Source: Devosia sp. (GTDB taxonomy: Bacteria; Pseudomonadota; Alphaproteobacteria; Rhizobiales; Devosiaceae). From it: DNA of 64,000 nucleotides. The notes beneath the pieces were generated by a model. It was not told the origin of the DNA, made no database searches, and was given only the letters and a program-made list of their open reading frames with translations. The stretch lies in assembly GCA_015234425.1 (NCBI GenBank), contig JADGNE010000006.1, positions 310,001 to 374,000 of the forward strand, read 5' to 3'. Positions within the stretch are counted from its first letter, which is position 1. Each line of letters begins with the position of its first letter. This document shows, in pieces, positions 26,567 through 34,630 of this stretch. Made by a program: the position numbers and the translations under genes.

Positions 26567-29080
26567 TCAGTCCTTGCGCTTGGCCGGCTGGATCAGATTG
26601 GCCATCAGGCGGAAGGCGCCGGGGGTCAGCTTGTCGAGCTGGTGGTGCAGCACAAGGCTCGTGTGCGTATGCCGCCCTTCGCCAATCTCCGCCGACAGCA
26701 GCGATCCGGTCAGCGGCTCTTCCCCGGGATCGCTCATCGCCAGCAGCGGCACATAGGCCTCGCCCCATTCCGAAGCGAAATAGAGCCCGCGTTCCTTGTC
26801 CCAGCCGGCCCAATCCTCTTCACCAATGGTGTTGGGATAGGTCAGCAGCGGATGGTCCGGCACCAGCACTTCCACCTTGGCTTCGGCATCAGTCACACGA
26901 TAGCGGATCGAAGGCGTGCCGATCTTGAGATAGGCCAGCGGCACCGTCTCGCTGTCCCAGCCGTCCGACGGGCGGTGGTAGAGCGTCACCAGATGCCCGC
27001 CCTTGTTCACCCATTCATGCACGCCTCGCAGCGCCGCGACGAGATCCTGACGTCGCCCGAACGAGAAGATGCCGACCACCAGCGTATCGAGATCGCGATA
27101 GGCGCCCGCTTCCATGTCGGCTGGGGTCAGCTCCTTGAGGTCCACACCCAGGCGCTTGAGCCAGACCGCGACATTGTCGTTGCCACCGCCGATATAGCCG
27201 ATCTTGCCTTCCGGAATGATCGCCTCGACCGACTGCACCGGCACCGCCACCTCGGTCGGCACCACCGATCGCCCGATATGGGGATAGGTAAAGACGTTGA
27301 TCGCATAGGCCTGCGAGCCCAGGAGCTTTGGCGCAATGGTGATCCGCGTCGTGCCGAGATCGGTCGGCGGGGTCAGGTCAAACGTGCCCGCCTCGATCCC
27401 GGTGTCGCCATTGGCGCTCATCGTCCAGCCCGCGGGCAGGTCGAAGTCGAGGTCGGCAATCGTGCCGCCTGCAACCACGGCAGTCATCTCCACCGGCGCG
27501 ATTTCCGCCTGCGTGTTGAACACCACCGCGTCTGGCGTCAGCTCCAGCGAAGCCTGGGGCAATACCCGCAGCGCATCCTCGAGATCGACGTCGATCACCG
27601 CCTCATGGCCATCGATCTCCGCCGTCAGCCGCACAAAGGCGTCGCCATTGCCGCCGAGGGGATCGAACTGCTCGTTGAGCGGATTGGTCAGCGCGGCATC
27701 ATCGGCCACGGTGACGGTTACGCCATCGGCCGTGGCTTCGGCGCCGCTGATCCCCGCGCGCGCAATCACTTCCACCTTGGAAATGGTCACCGCATCGCGC
27801 GCATCGACAATGGTCTTGACCACGATCTCGTCGCCGGGGTGCAGATCCCCGCCATCGCTATAGGCGCGGATATGCATGCCCGCAGCGGTTGCGAGCGCGA
27901 GATCGGTTTCCTTGATCTTGCGATCGAGGCGATGGGCGATATTGTCCTCGAGCTCCACGGGCAGCGTCTTGCGGGCCTCGGCCAGCGCCTTGGCGATCTC
28001 GACCAGCTTTTCGGTCACGCCCACCGGATCGCCGTAATCATCGAGCGCGTCGTCGATCAGTCCCTGCGCATTGCGCAAGGCATCCGCTGCGCCGGCGGGC
28101 ATGCCATCAACCTCGGCGATCTGGCCAAGCGTCGCCAGAATGCCTTCGCGAATATCATTCTCCGCTGCACCCGCCTCGCCAATGCTGGCCCAGCTGAGGT
28201 TGATCGGCCATTCAGTTTGCGGATCGGGGCGCCAATTGCCCATGCCCTGCGTCAGATGGCAGGAACGGGACCATTCGCCCATCTGCGGGAACGTTGCTCC
28301 GGAAATCGGGTCGCGCTCGGGCGCCTTCACCACCAGCGTGGTCGGCGGCGGCGGGGTTTCGTCGTCATAGACGCCGCCACCGCCACCCCATGCCGGCTGG
28401 TAGATCTTGGGCACGGTCCAGGGCTTGAGCCCGGCCGCGATCTGCTTGGGGAATTGCGTCTCGTCGCCGGAAAGATCGGCCACGATGAAGGTCGCCACAT
28501 TGGCAGCCCGGTGGTGGCCGTGCTGACCACCCACATCGAGGAAGCAATTCATGATGGCGTCGGGCTTGTACTGGCGCACCGCCCAGGTCATGCGCTCGAC
28601 CACGCGATCCCGACCCCAGCGATCGATCGTCGCATTGGGATCCTTGGAAAAGCCGAAGTCATGCATGTGGTCGTGGTGCCCCTGGCTGCCAAAGGCCAGC
28701 GAGGCGTCGAGCGCGCGCGAAGCCTCTGTCATCTCCCGGGTGCGCAGCACACCCAGCACCGAACCGCGTTCCGGGCCGATGGCGTTCTGCCCGCCCTCGC
28801 CGCGCGTGATGCAATAGAGCACCGGATGGATGCCATAGACATGGCGCAAGGCGGCCAGCATGCCGCTGGGCTCGTCATCGGGGTGCGCACCTGTCGTCAT
28901 CAGCGTCATCGTCGAGGTCAGTCGCTCGAGCTGACGATAGAGTTTGACGATGGCCGGCTCACCCTTCTGCGCCGCAATCAGTTCGAGATTGGACGCTGGC
29001 GCCGCCCAGGCCGGGATCTGCGTCGCCGCCAGAAGCGGGGGCACGGAAGCGATGAAAGTACGCCGGGTCAATCGTGTCAT
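26567..29080 (-). CDS. PIG-L-family deacetylase, large two-part form, Tat-exported
   Basis: 837 aa paralogue of the protein at 23257. It begins MTRLTRRTFIASVPPLLAAT, a twin-arginine signal (RRTFIA) ending at about IPAWAA, so it acts in the periplasm. The deacetylase domain has AHPDDE at residues 65-70, TRGEGGQNAIGPERGS and GGQHGHHR. The C-terminal third repeats the paralogue's IGYIGGGNDNVAVWLKRLGVD and GHLVTLYHRPSD. ATG at 29078-29080 has AAGGAGAGG upstream. The gene is monocistronic, convergent with the DMT gene, and its promoter carries the same motif as the ROK promoter, so it is probably in the same regulon. Confidence 0.87.
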   Translation of the reverse strand: MTRLTRRTFIASVPPLLAATQIPAWAAPASNLELIAAQKGEPAIVKLYRQLERLTSTMTLMTTGAHPDDEPSGMLAALRHVYGIHPVLYCITRGEGGQNAIGPERGSVLGVLRTREMTEASRALDASLAFGSQGHHDHMHDFGFSKDPNATIDRWGRDRVVERMTWAVRQYKPDAIMNCFLDVGGQHGHHRAANVATFIVADLSGDETQFPKQIAAGLKPWTVPKIYQPAWGGGGGVYDDETPPPPTTLVVKAPERDPISGATFPQMGEWSRSCHLTQGMGNWRPDPQTEWPINLSWASIGEAGAAENDIREGILATLGQIAEVDGMPAGAADALRNAQGLIDDALDDYGDPVGVTEKLVEIAKALAEARKTLPVELEDNIAHRLDRKIKETDLALATAAGMHIRAYSDGGDLHPGDEIVVKTIVDARDAVTISKVEVIARAGISGAEATADGVTVTVADDAALTNPLNEQFDPLGGNGDAFVRLTAEIDGHEAVIDVDLEDALRVLPQASLELTPDAVVFNTQAEIAPVEMTAVVAGGTIADLDFDLPAGWTMSANGDTGIEAGTFDLTPPTDLGTTRITIAPKLLGSQAYAINVFTYPHIGRSVVPTEVAVPVQSVEAIIPEGKIGYIGGGNDNVAVWLKRLGVDLKELTPADMEAGAYRDLDTLVVGIFSFGRRQDLVAALRGVHEWVNKGGHLVTLYHRPSDGWDSETVPLAYLKIGTPSIRYRVTDAEAKVEVLVPDHPLLTYPNTIGEEDWAGWDKERGLYFASEWGEAYVPLLAMSDPGEEPLTGSLLSAEIGEGRHTHTSLVLHHQLDKLTPGAFRLMANLIQPAKRKD

Positions 29081-29148
29081 GAAACTATTCCTCTCCTTGT
29101 CCGCCATGGACCCCGCCCCCTCAGACAGTCGCATGGCGCCTGTCTGGG

Positions 29149-29188
29149 ACTATGGGAGGAGGAATAACTCAACTCAAGTATGTTATCC
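29149..29188 (-). promoter_or_regulatory. Promoter with ROK-like operator for the Tat-PIG-L gene
   Basis: On the minus strand TTGAGT (29172-29177), 17 bp, CATAGT (29149-29154) forms a promoter 69-98 bp before the start codon. Positions 29171-29186 match the ROK-promoter stretch 21920-21935 (opposite strand) at 14 of 16 bases, in the same orientation relative to the gene. A dyad ATAAC (29164-29168) / GTTAT (29182-29186) surrounds it. This suggests co-regulation with the sugar importer operon. Confidence 0.6.
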
Positions 29189-29321
29189 GGATAAAGCGTT
29201 TCCTATCGCGAAAAGTCGAAACGACAAAAAATCGCGCTATCCCGCGAACAGACAACAAAAAATCGCAATGAGTACTTTACGGACAGCAATTGGCGACCCA
29301 GAATAATGAGCCCCTATCTCC

Positions 29322-29362
29322 AAAAAAAAAACGACGCGGGACACCTCAACTGTCCCGCGTCG
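29322..29362 (-). terminator. Strong intrinsic terminator
   Basis: A perfect 12-bp stem, CGACGCGGGACA (29332-29343) and TGTCCCGCGTCG (29351-29362), has a 7-nt loop and is followed on the minus strand by a run of ten T. It terminates minus-strand transcription from the oxidoreductase gene at 29676-30740 and the regulator remnant. It lies upstream of the Tat-PIG-L promoter. The rest of 29081-29450 holds no gene I can support. Confidence 0.93.
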
Positions 29363-29450
29363 ATAAAGCTGCTGCAGTGCGATTCGGCGTAATGCCCGAC
29401 GACTGACGGCTGGGTGAAGCACCAGCTCTTGCGCCAGTCCGTTTCGGGCC

Positions 29451-29649
29451 TCAGCTGCCCTCGGAAAAGCGGCCACGCTCGTCCGCTTCGAGAAGCTCAT
29501 TGATCACATTGCGGATATGGCGCGACATCGCCTTATAGGCCGCATCCGGATTGCGTAGGCGCAGCGCCGCCACGATCTAATGGTGATCCGGCGGGCAACG
29601 ACCTGATACAGTCGCTGCCCCCGATCAGATGCGGTATATGGTCCCCCAT
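29451..29649 (-). pseudogene. Remnant of a GntR-family regulator (FCD domain C-terminus)
   Basis: Reading the minus strand, one frame gives GDHIPHLIGG then RLYQVVA. A neighbouring frame gives PPDHH, an in-frame TAG at 29578-29580, then IVAALRLRNPDAAYKAMSRH and RNVINELLEADERGRFSEGS before TGA at 29451-29453. Together this is the last ~65 residues of an FCD ligand-binding domain (the D-H-H-x-I-V-x-A-L-R form), broken by one frameshift and one nonsense codon. The N-terminal HTH part is missing altogether. It is just downstream of the Gfo/Idh gene on the same strand and ends before the intrinsic terminator. It was probably once the regulator of the neighbouring operons. Confidence 0.75.
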
Positions 29650-29675
29650 GCCCCCTCCTGTCTTCCGGCAGAGCC

Positions 29676-30740
29676 TCAGGGCAGCCAGGAATTGTAATAG
29701 GGATGGTCCGGTGTGACCGGCAGCTTTGAGACTTGCCCCGTGCGCTGGGAATGATAGGCCGCCGTCACCAGCTCGATGGTCATGCGCGCCTGCTCGAGCG
29801 TTACCGGCACTTCGCCATCGGTCATCACAGCTTCGTGGAACAGCTGGAACTGGCGCGGATAGCTGACGTCCTTGTCGACATATTCGGCCAGCGCCGCATC
29901 GATCTTGGCCTGATGCGCCGGATCGCGCGAGGTGAAGGTCCAGGGGTCCTCGCCAAAAGTGTAGGGCGCGTGCACGCTCTCGGCCGTCATGTCCGAGAAG
30001 CAGAACCGCAGGCGCGACAGCTCCTTGTGCGAGCCCAGCGTCACCGACAGCGCCGCCACTGACCCGTTCTGCATCGTCAACGAGGCTACCATCGTGTCCT
30101 CGACCTCGATCTTGTGCATCAGCGTCGCGCCATGGGCCGACACGGCCGCAACAGGCCCCTGGATGTAGCAGAGCATGTCATGGATATGGATCGCGTGGCC
30201 GAGGAAGCTGCCGCCCAGCTCGCTCTTCCACTTGCCGCGCCATTCGACGTCATAATATTCCGGCCCGCGCCACCAATGGGTCTCGATGGTGGAGAGATAA
30301 GGCTTGCCGGTCAGCCCCTTGTCGACCAGCATTTTCATCTTCTGCAGCCCGCTGCCATAGCGGTACTGGAAGATCGGCATGAACTTGCGGTCGGATTTGG
30401 CGAGGATCTCGGCCATCGCATCCACTTCGGCGATCGAACCGAACAGCGGCTTTTCGCAGATCACATGCTTGCCCGCCTCGATGGCCCGCTTGCACAGCTC
30501 GAAATGCGGCACCGGCGGCGTGCAGATATCGATCACATCGATATCGTCGCGGGCAAACAGCGAGTCGAGATCACTCGTAAACTCCCCCACCCCGTGTTTG
30601 GCGACGACCTCTCGGCCCCGCGCTTCGTCCAGCGAGGTCAACACCGGGACCTCGAACAGGTCGCTATTGTCGGCATAGCCCTCGAGATGCGCCTGCGCGA
30701 TGCCGGCACCAATTACGCCGACGCGGAGTTTGCGGGTCAT
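29676..30740 (-). CDS. Gfo/Idh/MocA-family oxidoreductase
   Basis: 354 aa NAD(P)-dependent sugar or inositol dehydrogenase type. N-terminal Rossmann domain: RVGVIGAGIAQAHLEGY; then ICTPPVPHFELCKRAIEAGK and the family hallmark HVICEKPLFG around residue 98. The C-terminal alpha/beta domain carries the substrate-binding HAIHIHDML segment. An unusually good ribosome-binding site, AAGGAGG, precedes the ATG. Divergent from the PhyH / sugar-importer operon, which suggests a shared carbohydrate pathway; the substrate is not identifiable. Confidence 0.87.
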   Translation of the reverse strand: MTRKLRVGVIGAGIAQAHLEGYADNSDLFEVPVLTSLDEARGREVVAKHGVGEFTSDLDSLFARDDIDVIDICTPPVPHFELCKRAIEAGKHVICEKPLFGSIAEVDAMAEILAKSDRKFMPIFQYRYGSGLQKMKMLVDKGLTGKPYLSTIETHWWRGPEYYDVEWRGKWKSELGGSFLGHAIHIHDMLCYIQGPVAAVSAHGATLMHKIEVEDTMVASLTMQNGSVAALSVTLGSHKELSRLRFCFSDMTAESVHAPYTFGEDPWTFTSRDPAHQAKIDAALAEYVDKDVSYPRQFQLFHEAVMTDGEVPVTLEQARMTIELVTAAYHSQRTGQVSKLPVTPDHPYYNSWLP

Positions 30741-31324
30741 TACTGTTATCCTCCTTGAGAAATTCTTGCGGCCTTGCTCTGCGCCTCAAGCGAGAGGCGG
30801 CAGCGCGCAATGCCATTTCGTAAACTCATTTCAGATTCGCCACGATCCTGCACGTTAGCGCCAACGACAAACTCGACTGTCAGTGTTGGCCGGCTTCTTT
30901 CAGCCGATTGGCAACAACGTCCCCGAAAATCGCTCTCAACGCTCACAGTCTGTTAGCAAAACCACCACCGATACGAGCATATTGCCGTTGCTCAAGCGCG
31001 GAAATCTGCGCACTCAAAATGGCCCGAAAACACCCTCTTGACTTGTATGGAAGACGTTGCAATCTTCCCGGGGTCTGAGTGGGGTCAACCTCTCAGGAAC
31101 GGCCGGAGACACGTCATGGGCGAAAAGCCCAGCCAGGGTATGTGGTTAAGCGTGAGCTACGCGGTATGTCTGCTGTCTGACCGACTAACCCCCGGACAGC
31201 TGCTCGTATCGACCTTCTGAGTTGCCCGCAAAATGAACACAACCGTGCGGTCGCGGTTGGCGGGACGAGAAATTCTCCCCAGCAGCGCCGCCTGATGACC
31301 CCGAAAAGGGGCGCGGGATTTGGG
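30741..31324. other. Intergenic region between divergent Gfo/Idh and PhyH genes
   Basis: No gene is supported in these 584 bp, and base composition is less GC-rich than the flanks. On the plus strand TTGACT (31038-31043), 17 bp, AATCTT (31061-31066) is a plausible though weak promoter. A perfect dyad GGAAGA (31049-31054) / TCTTCC (31063-31068) with an 8-nt spacer overlaps it and could be an operator. I see no tRNA or small-RNA signature. Confidence 0.45.
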
Positions 31325-32179
31325 ATGGAGGACGGCCTCGTCGAGGGTGCACCCTGCACCGATCTCGAACGCTATATGTTTGATCTTAATGGCTTTCTCG
31401 TGCTGCGCAACGCCTTGTCGCGCGATGAGGTCGCCGCTTGCAATGAGCTGCTCGACGAGGTCGACGGCTTCGTCGGCGACGGCTGGCATGGCAAGGTCAA
31501 GCTCTACAACGACACCAGCCGGCAGGAGGGCCTCGTCCTCCAGCAGGTCTATGAAGGCGGCCCGACCTGGGAGAGCCTCATCGACCACCCGTCCTGGTTC
31601 CGCCAGGCCGTCCACTTCATCGGCTCGGACGACCCCGAAAATTTCGACGGCCACCATGGCCCGGCCTTCATCGACGAGTGTTTCGCCTCGGTACGCGGCC
31701 CCGGCCAGGCGCTGCGTCTCCACTCGGGCGGCCATGTCGGGACCATCCGTACTCAATACCGCTTCCATGCCGGCAAATTCCATTGTGGCCAGGTCAACGT
31801 CTTGATTGCGCTCAATGATATCGGCCCCGGCGATGGCGCCACCATGGTCATTCCGGGCAGCCACAAGTCCAATCTGCGCCATCCCCAGACCGTCGCCCTC
31901 GACAAGCGCGACGAGCCATCCTCGGTCGATGGCGTGGCCGGAGCGGTCGAGGTCCATCTCAAGGCCGGCGACGCCCTGATGTTCGTCGACGCCATCATGC
32001 ATGGCGCCGCCCGCCGCACCAATCCCGGCCATCGCCGGATGACCGTCTACCGCTACGGCCCGAGCTGGGGCTATTTCCGGCACGCCTATGTGCCGAGCCC
32101 GGAACTCCTGGCCCGGCTGACGCCCGAGCGCCGCCGGATCATCATGCCGCACAAATTGCCGGCAGCCGCCAATGGCTGA
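31325..32179 (+). CDS. Phytanoyl-CoA dioxygenase (PhyH)-family protein
   Basis: 284 aa from ATG 31325; an ATG at 31295 in the same frame is possible, and neither has a convincing ribosome-binding site. Family features: RYMFDLNGFLVLRNALSRDEV at the N-terminus, VLIALNDIGPGDGATMVIPG followed by SHKSN, and the distal HGAARRTNPGHRR with the 2-oxoglutarate-binding Arg region. The usual HxD pair of the iron triad is not obvious; candidates are LHSGGH and FHCG. The family hydroxylates diverse small molecules using Fe(II) and 2-oxoglutarate. It precedes a sugar ABC importer on the same strand by 121 bp. Confidence 0.75.
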   Translation: MEDGLVEGAPCTDLERYMFDLNGFLVLRNALSRDEVAACNELLDEVDGFVGDGWHGKVKLYNDTSRQEGLVLQQVYEGGPTWESLIDHPSWFRQAVHFIGSDDPENFDGHHGPAFIDECFASVRGPGQALRLHSGGHVGTIRTQYRFHAGKFHCGQVNVLIALNDIGPGDGATMVIPGSHKSNLRHPQTVALDKRDEPSSVDGVAGAVEVHLKAGDALMFVDAIMHGAARRTNPGHRRMTVYRYGPSWGYFRHAYVPSPELLARLTPERRRIIMPHKLPAAANG

Positions 32180-32300
32180 CGGCAAACAGCACGCAGGACT
32201 GACCCGCACCACCTAGAGGTACGTAAGTCGGCCGAGGTTTAGGCCCCGCCTCATAAGGGAGTGATGCGGGGAAACCATAGACTGCTCAAGGGAGGAACAG

Positions 32301-33596
32301 ATGAGCAAACTCAATAGACGCCTGTTTATGGGGGCCGCCGGCTCCGTCGTTGCACTCTCGGCTTTTGGCCGCCCGGCCTTCGCCCAGGGCACCCAGATCC
32401 GCCACTTCTGGTGGGGCAACCCGGAGCGCGACAAGCGCACTTTCGCCGTCATCGACATCTTCAACCAGAAGAACCCCAACATCACGGTCAGTGGTGAAAC
32501 GCTTGGCTTTGCAGACTATTTCACCAAGCTCACCACCCAGATCGCCGGCGGCAACATGCCCGACGTCATCCAGCAGGGCTATGGCGTGCTGTTCGAATAT
32601 ATCGCCAATGGCGCCGTCGTTCCGCTCGATGACTATGTCGGCAAGAGCCTCGATATCTCGCGGATCGACCAGAGCGCGATCGACGCCGGCACCGTGGACG
32701 GCAAGTTCTATGCCCTCTCCATCGGCGCCAATTCGCACATGGCGATCTACAACACCCGACTCTACGAGGAGGCCGGCATCACGATCGGTGAAGGCGCCGA
32801 CTTCGATCCCTATGGCTACACCTATGACGATCTCGCCCGCATCGGCGCACAGATCAAGGAAGCCACCGGCGTTCCCGGCACCGAGGACAACACCGCCGAC
32901 TACCAGAATTTCTCCGACTTCATCGCCCAGAAGGGCGTTGCCATGTTCAACGAAGATGGCACCTACGGCGCGACCCAGGAAATCGTCGAGGAATACTGGT
33001 CAACCTGGCAGAAAATCCGTGAGGCCGGCGCCACCCCTGCAGGTCCGGAATCGGCGGGTATGGCCGGCGTGTCCGACCTCAGCCAGCTCGGGGTCGTCAC
33101 CGGCAAGGCCGCCACCTCCTATGTCTGGAGCAATCAGCTAGTCGGCGCACAGGGTCTCGTCGAGGACCCGCTCGGCGCGGCCATGTATCCGAACACTCCC
33201 GAAATGATCCCCGGCTCGATCATCCAGCCCAGCCAGTTCGTCTGCCTCACCCGCGACAGTGTCGATCCGGAAGCCGCCACCGCCTATATGAGTGCCTTCG
33301 TCAACGATCTCGACATGACCGGCGTCCTGGGCCTTGAGCGCGGCATCCCCTCAAATCCGGACGTTCGCGCCGCCCTCGAACCCACGCTCTCGGCCGCAGA
33401 GGCGGTGTCGGTCGCCTTCTTCGATGCCATTCAGGGCAAGACCGCAGCGCTCGCGCCGCCGCCGCCCTCGGGCTCCAACGAGGTCGAACAGACCTTCGAA
33501 CGCGTGGCGGTCTCGGTCCTCCTCGGCGAAAAGTCGATCCCCGAAGTCGCTAAAGACTTCCTCTCCCAGGCCAAAGCCATCCTGGCCCGCGCCTGA
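32301..33596 (+). CDS. Sugar ABC importer substrate-binding protein (family 1)
   Basis: 431 aa. The leader is MSKLNRRLFMGAAGSVVALS ending PAFAQ (about residue 30); NRRLFMGA resembles a twin-arginine motif, so Tat export is likely. Mature protein has NPNITVSGETLGFADYFTKL and MPDVIQQGYGVLFEY. A GGAGGA ribosome-binding site is 5 nt before the ATG. Head of the operon that runs to 38236 (two permeases, ATPase, glycosidase), so the ligand is presumably an oligosaccharide or glycoside. Confidence 0.9.
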   Translation: MSKLNRRLFMGAAGSVVALSAFGRPAFAQGTQIRHFWWGNPERDKRTFAVIDIFNQKNPNITVSGETLGFADYFTKLTTQIAGGNMPDVIQQGYGVLFEYIANGAVVPLDDYVGKSLDISRIDQSAIDAGTVDGKFYALSIGANSHMAIYNTRLYEEAGITIGEGADFDPYGYTYDDLARIGAQIKEATGVPGTEDNTADYQNFSDFIAQKGVAMFNEDGTYGATQEIVEEYWSTWQKIREAGATPAGPESAGMAGVSDLSQLGVVTGKAATSYVWSNQLVGAQGLVEDPLGAAMYPNTPEMIPGSIIQPSQFVCLTRDSVDPEAATAYMSAFVNDLDMTGVLGLERGIPSNPDVRAALEPTLSAAEAVSVAFFDAIQGKTAALAPPPPSGSNEVEQTFERVAVSVLLGEKSIPEVAKDFLSQAKAILARA

Positions 33597-33637
33597 TCTC
33601 CGGGCGTCGCGACAACGGCGCCACATTCACGAAAGGC

Positions 33638-33672
33638 ACCTCCCCCTCGAAGGGGGAGGTTGGGAGGGGGTG
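33638..33672. repeat. GC-rich palindromic repeat, intercistronic copy
   Basis: Perfect 10-bp stem ACCTCCCCCT (33638-33647) / AGGGGGAGGT (33651-33660) with a 3-nt loop, followed by TGGGAGGGGGTGG. It is the third copy of the element seen at 5773-5887. Here it lies inside an operon, between the binding-protein stop (33596) and the first permease start (33734), where a stable hairpin would favour higher binding-protein expression. Confidence 0.85.
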
Positions 33673-33733
33673 GCGGTTCGGCACCTGGCCTTGACCGTCG
33701 CCCGCCACCCCATGACCAAATAGGACCACCGCC

Positions 33734-34627
33734 ATGGAAAAATTCTTCCGACGCAATTTCGCCGGCTATGCGTTTCTCTCGCCGTGGCTGATCGGTTTTT
33801 TCCTCTTGGCCATCGGCCCGATCCTGGCCTCGCTCTACCTCAGCTTCACCAAGTACAACATCGTGCGCCCGCCGCAGTGGATCGGGCTCGACAATTTTGT
33901 CTACATGTTCGAGTTCGACGACCGCTTTAAGAAGGCCCTGCAGGTCACCTTCACCTTCGTGGTCATCTCCGTGCCCGCCAAACTGATCTTCGCCCTCGGC
34001 GTCGCCATGGCGCTCGACAAGGGCATCCGGGCCATCGGTTGGTATCGCGCTCTTTTTTACCTGCCCTCGATCCTCGGCGGCTCCATCGCCGTCGCCATCC
34101 TCTGGCGCCAGCTGTTCAATTATGATGGCGTTATCAACGGCATACTGCGCCTCTTCGGTGGCGACGGCCCCTACTGGCTGGCCGACCCCAAATACTCGCT
34201 CTGGACGCTGATCGTCCTCGCTGTCTGGCAGTTCGGCTCGCCCATGCTGATCTTTCTGGCTGGCCTCCGCGCCATTCCCCAGGAGCTCTACGAGGCCGCC
34301 GAGATCGACGCCGCTGGCCCCGTGCGCAAATTCTTCGCCATCACCGTGCCGCTGCTGGCGCCTGTCATCTTCTTCAATCTCGTCCTGCAGATGATCGAGG
34401 CCTTCAAGAGCTTTTCCGGCGCCTTCATCATCTCCGGCGGCAGCGGTGCCCCGCTCGACAGCCTGCTGTTCTTCACCGTGTACCTTTACGAAGAAGCCTT
34501 CAGCTATCTGCGCATGGGCTATGCCTCAGCGCTCGCCTGGGTGCTCCTCGTGATCATCGCGGCCTTTACCGCAATCGCCTTCTGGACCTCCAAATATTGG
34601 GTCCACTACGAAAACGAGCGGGGTTGA
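33734..34627 (+). CDS. Sugar ABC importer permease (MalF-like)
   Basis: 297 aa inner-membrane permease. Six hydrophobic segments begin with FAGYAFLSPWLIGFFLLAIG. CUT1 features are LYLSFTKYNIVRPPQWIGLDNF and the EAA loop ELYEAAEIDAAGPVRKFFAITVPLL. It ends FWTSKYWVHYENERG. It is 3 bp from the MalG-like gene downstream. Confidence 0.93.
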   Translation: MEKFFRRNFAGYAFLSPWLIGFFLLAIGPILASLYLSFTKYNIVRPPQWIGLDNFVYMFEFDDRFKKALQVTFTFVVISVPAKLIFALGVAMALDKGIRAIGWYRALFYLPSILGGSIAVAILWRQLFNYDGVINGILRLFGGDGPYWLADPKYSLWTLIVLAVWQFGSPMLIFLAGLRAIPQELYEAAEIDAAGPVRKFFAITVPLLAPVIFFNLVLQMIEAFKSFSGAFIISGGSGAPLDSLLFFTVYLYEEAFSYLRMGYASALAWVLLVIIAAFTAIAFWTSKYWVHYENERG

Positions 34628-34630
34628 GCC

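Noticed and set aside
26642..29167. 841-codon open frame on the plus strand opposite the Tat-PIG-L gene
   Set aside because: It is an antisense shadow of a GC-rich gene. The minus strand has a Tat signal, PIG-L motifs and a ribosome-binding site; the plus-strand translation is Arg/His-rich with no motif.
29237..29500. 87-codon minus-strand frame after the oxidoreductase
   Set aside because: It overlaps the terminator hairpin and the FCD remnant in a different frame and resembles no protein family.
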